From assembly GCF_047511655.1 (NCBI RefSeq), contig NC_133400.1, forward strand, positions 37,960,001-38,024,000: DNA of 64,000 nucleotides, given 5' to 3'. The position numbers and the translations under genes are program-made. The notes beneath the pieces were generated by a model, which saw only the letters and a program-made list of their open reading frames with translations, was not told where the DNA came from and searched no databases. This document shows, piece after piece, positions 60,691 to 64,000 of the stretch (positions are counted from its first letter, which is position 1; each line of letters starts with the position of its first letter). The stretch is from Castor canadensis. Taxonomy: Eukaryota > Chordata > Mammalia > Rodentia > Castoridae.

Positions 60691-61325
60691 GATAAGAAAT
60701 TTCTTTTCTGGAAAAGGAAAATAAGAACACTGGCATGCTTGACAAATCTACACATTTACAAAATTTCACCTTTTCCTTGGAAATCCAATGTAATTAGTAA
60801 ATGAAAAAGTTGGAAACTTAAATAAACATTTTAGTTCTTCCTTAAGATGCAATGGAGAAAGGATCCTCACAATGATGAAAACCTAATCACATTTACACTC
60901 CATACTTCCAAAATTGAAGGCTAAAATTAAGAAAAAAGACAAATAATTGTGAAAGACAAGACAAAGCACAAAAAGCCTCATCTTTATCCTGTAGGAGGGC
61001 TTTTCTTTTCCGTCTACATGGCTAGTAATGCACTAGGTGGGAATCTCCATTGGAGAAAATCCACAGGCTCTAAGCAGCTCCAGGCCAGCCCTCCTTCCTA
61101 GCTAAGTAACTCTGGTCAGTCCACACAAGGCAGTGCCTCAACTGAGCACTGAACTCAGCCCACTGACCTTCCCTGGGCACTAGCGGGGCTTCTGGGAGTC
61201 CCACATCTTGCTTTGTCTCCACTGCTTCTTCCCTTCATACTTTCAAATACTATTTTATGAGCATGTACTCTGTGCCTAGCCCTTTATATTAACTGTCATT
61301 CTTTCTATCAAACCACCAGTACCAT
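60691..61325. other. intergenic DNA
   Basis: No gene or named repeat recognised. Confidence 0.5.
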
Positions 61326-61572
61326 TGTGGCAGGCGAGAAGTAGGAAAAGTTTGGGGCTCATATAGGTTGCCTGGGGTCTGGGCCAGATCACCCTCACCT
61401 GCTGGGAACTGCCCATGCCCCTCCCCATCATTCATTCCCAGCCGCCCACTAGGGGAAAATCACACCTTGGCTCATTATGATTTCTGCACAAGATTATCCA
61501 GTTGGCCCCTTGGGATAATTGCACCCATGTGCACGATGACCACACCCGGTTTCCCAGGCAGGTGGTCCCAAC
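61326..61572 (+). repeat. partial LTR, family A-related
   Basis: GTGGCAGGCGAGAAGTAGG through GGCTCATATAGGTTGCCTGG and CACCTGCTGGGAACTGCCC parallels the first half of the LTRs at 29161 and 39599. The 3' half differs and no target duplication is evident, so the right edge is tentative. Confidence 0.6.
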
Positions 61573-61926
61573 AGATGTGTGGCCAACACCAAAGTTTGAT
61601 AAAACAAACACATTTTAAATACACATGGGTACCTGAAGTTTTAACCTTAGAAAAATTTTAGGTAGATTTTAAATTATAAGCTTATAATTTAAACTTTAAG
61701 ACTTTGATTTGTATCTTGAAATAACCTTTATGAACAAAAACCCAAATTAGGTAGCTGTTTTATATAAGACCATTAGTTACTTTACACCTTAAAAGACTTA
61801 GGAAGAAAATTAAGCCATTTTTCTAAATAATAGCATTTTATGAGGACACGTGTCGATAAACCTAATTATAAAAGGGTTAAATAAATTACACTCATGGTAG
61901 AATAAAACAGGTTGAGATTATTGTTT

Positions 61927-61983
61927 ATAAATTTTCTTTAGTCCTAAGACAGAGAATAATTAGGCCTGATTGGGATTAGAACT
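61927..61983 (+). repeat. long L1 target-site duplication, left copy
   Basis: 57 bp beginning ATAAATTTTCTTTAGTCC and ending GATTAGAACT, repeated at 63149-63203 with a 2-bp deletion. Confidence 0.92.
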
Positions 61984-63148
61984 AAAAAGCTTCTGCTCAG
62001 CAAAAGAAATGCTCTCTAAACTGAAGAAACAACCCACAGAGTAGGAGAAAATATTTGCCAGCTACACATCAGACAAAGGACTGATAACCAGAATATATAG
62101 GGAACTTAAAAAACTAAATTCTCCAAAAACTAATGAACCAATAAAGAAATGGGCAAGTGAACTAAACAGAACTTTCTCAAAAGAAGAAATTCAAATGACC
62201 AAAAAACATATGAAAAAGTACTCACCATCTCTAGCAATAAAGGAAATGCAAAGTAAAACCACACTAAGATTCCACCTCACCCCTGTTAGAATAGCCATTA
62301 TTAGCAACACCACTAACAACAGGTGTTGGTGAGGATGCAGGGAAAAAGGAACCCTCTTACACTGTTGGTGGGAATATAAACTAGTACAACCACTCTGGAA
62401 AAAAAGACTGTGACACAGGTTACTCCAGAGGCATCTGCACACCCATGTTTATTGCAGCACTATTCACAATAGCCAAGTTATGGTAACAGCCAAGATGCCC
62501 AACTACTGACGAATGGATCAAGAAAATGTGGTATCTATACACAATGGAATTTTATGCAGCCATGAAGAAGAACGAAATGTTATAATTTGCTGGTAAATGG
62601 ATGGAATTGGAGAACATCATTCTGAGTGAGATTAGCCTGGCCCAAAAGACCAAAAATCGTATGTTCTCCCTCATATGTGGACATTAGATCAAGGGCAAAC
62701 ACAACAAGGGGATTGAACTTTGATCACAAGATAAAAGTGAGAGCCCACAGGAGAGATATAAGGATAGGTAAGACACCTAAAAAATTAGTTAGCATTAGCA
62801 TTTGTTTCCCTCAATGCAGAGAAACTAAAACAGATACCTTAAAAGCAACTGAGGCCAATAGGAGAAGGGGACCAGGAACTAGAGGAAAGGTTAGATCAAA
62901 AAGAACCTAGGAGGTAACACACATGCACAGGAAATTAATGTGAGTCAATTCCCTGTATAGCTATCCTTATCTCAACCTGCAAAAACCCTTGTTCCTTCCT
63001 ATTATTGCTTATACTCTCTCTTCAACAAAATTAGAGCTAAGGGCAAAATAGTTTCTGCTGGGTATCGAGGGGGTGGGGGTGGGGGGGAGAAATGACCCAA
63101 GCATTGTATGCACATGTGAATAATAAAAAAAAAAGGAAAAATAAATAA
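61984..63148 (+). mobile_element. 5'-truncated L1 with about 55-bp target duplication
   Basis: Plus-strand L1 3' end homologous to 4197-5460: ORF2 C-terminus with stops, the G-rich tract near 63068-63088, the terminus GTATGCACATGTGAATAATA and an A/TAAA-rich tail. About 90 bases present in the first L1 are missing near 62402. The direct repeats on both sides mark a clean insertion. Confidence 0.95.
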
Positions 63149-63203
63149 ATAAATTTTCTTTAGTCCTAAGAGAGAATAATTAGGCCTGATTGGGATTAGA
63201 ACT
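63149..63203 (+). repeat. long L1 target-site duplication, right copy
   Basis: 55 bp, matching 61927-61983 apart from two missing bases. Confidence 0.92.
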
Positions 63204-64000
63204 TCAGATAACCTTTGAGACAGTTGTGTACATTAATTTTATAGAAGTATCTTAAGAACTATCCTAAAGATGTCTAAACATACACACACAGACACACATA
63301 GATGTTATGACGTAGGCATGCCAAAGAATGTAATGAGCTCAAATAAAATTAAGTGGCCACAATTGGTAGGAGATAGACATACAGAAAACACACACAATGA
63401 TACACAAAACAATTATGTTAATTTAGAGTGCACCCTTAAACTGTTTTTGTCATTATTTTTAGAAGATTAGTCAGCTAGATTTTAAGTAGTTTATATCAGA
63501 TCTTTAACATAAATACTCTTTTTGGCCTGATCCTTAACAAAATAATGCAGTAAAAACATATAGAAATTATATTAATCTAGAGAATTTTAACCACAAATTA
63601 CTTATAAATTTCCTAGAGTAGGGCAAGATGGCATCACCCATGTTTCCTATTCCTAGGGAGTGGCAAGATGGTGCTGCACACATGGTGGCTCTTTTATGGT
63701 GGCATTTCTTGGGACCACATAGTCTCTCCAAAGGGTTTCTCAAATGGAACACAAACACATATTACATGCTAAAAAGGTTGTATTTGCCCTGATTTCTGAT
63801 CTGTTTGGGTCTCCCTCCGTGAGACAAAATCTGACTTTCTGGACTTTCCCAGGGAGCACTCTGGGGAGGACTCAAGCACTGAGGGACAGAACTGCCAAAC
63901 TGACAAAGTCTTCAGAGACTCTAGAGTCTAAGTAAATATTCATCTCATTTTTTTCACACTGGACAAGCCATTGCTCTATGCTCAGTGACCATTGTCCCTC
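63204..64000. other. intergenic DNA
   Basis: AT-rich DNA with no gene or repeat I can name. Confidence 0.5.

Noticed and set aside
1-64000. A previously undescribed multi-gene system
   Set aside because: Reading both strands showed one known host gene and layered transposable elements. No cluster of unexplained conserved coding sequence was found.

Overview
The window is mammalian nuclear DNA, almost certainly from a rodent. It is AT-rich and packed with L1 LINEs, 7SL/B1-type SINEs, tRNA/ID-type SINEs and B1-ID chimeric SINEs, plus class I endogenous retroviruses (ERVs). The recurrent SINE (a GTGGCTCAAGTGGTAGAG head, a CTAGCAAGC middle and a GTTCAAACCCCAGTAC tail) suggests a beaver- or squirrel-related lineage; I favour Castoridae, but this is inference.

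The only intact host gene is the orthologue of human C16orf87 (UPF0547 family) on the minus strand. It has four coding exons: 55888-55953, 50139-50235, 27766-27948 and 21735-21853. Together they encode 154 residues with correct GT/AG splice sites and phases. The promoter lies in a CpG island at about 55370-56440. The three introns (5.7, 22.2 and 5.9 kb) are filled with SINEs, L1 relics and LTRs, plus one degraded ERV.

Layout. 1-5460: an L1 whose middle is replaced by an antisense ZNF296 cDNA-like fragment and a SINE. 5461-7388: host intergenic DNA. 7389-10141 and 17947-20690: the two halves of an old minus-strand class I ERV. It is split by a much younger plus-strand gammaretrovirus-like provirus at 10142-17946, with paired LTRs, a tRNA-Gln primer site and broken gag-pro-pol-env. 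20695-21734: 3' UTR side of C16orf87. 21735-55953: C16orf87, with solo LTRs at 29161 and 39599, another at 30913, and a 42066-48908 ERV relic in intron 2. That relic contains a further LTR, a 5S rRNA pseudogene and an inverted L1 tail. 55954-64000: intergenic DNA with SINEs, MaLR-like LTRs and a 5'-truncated L1 with an unusually long target-site duplication.

No prokaryote-like operon, CRISPR array or evident new gene system is present. The more unusual observations are a simple-repeat RNA that appears to have been retrotransposed into the young provirus's gag, an in-frame glycoGag-like leader, the approximately 55-bp L1 target duplication, and the ZNF296/L1 composite. All retroviral genes described are broken old copies.
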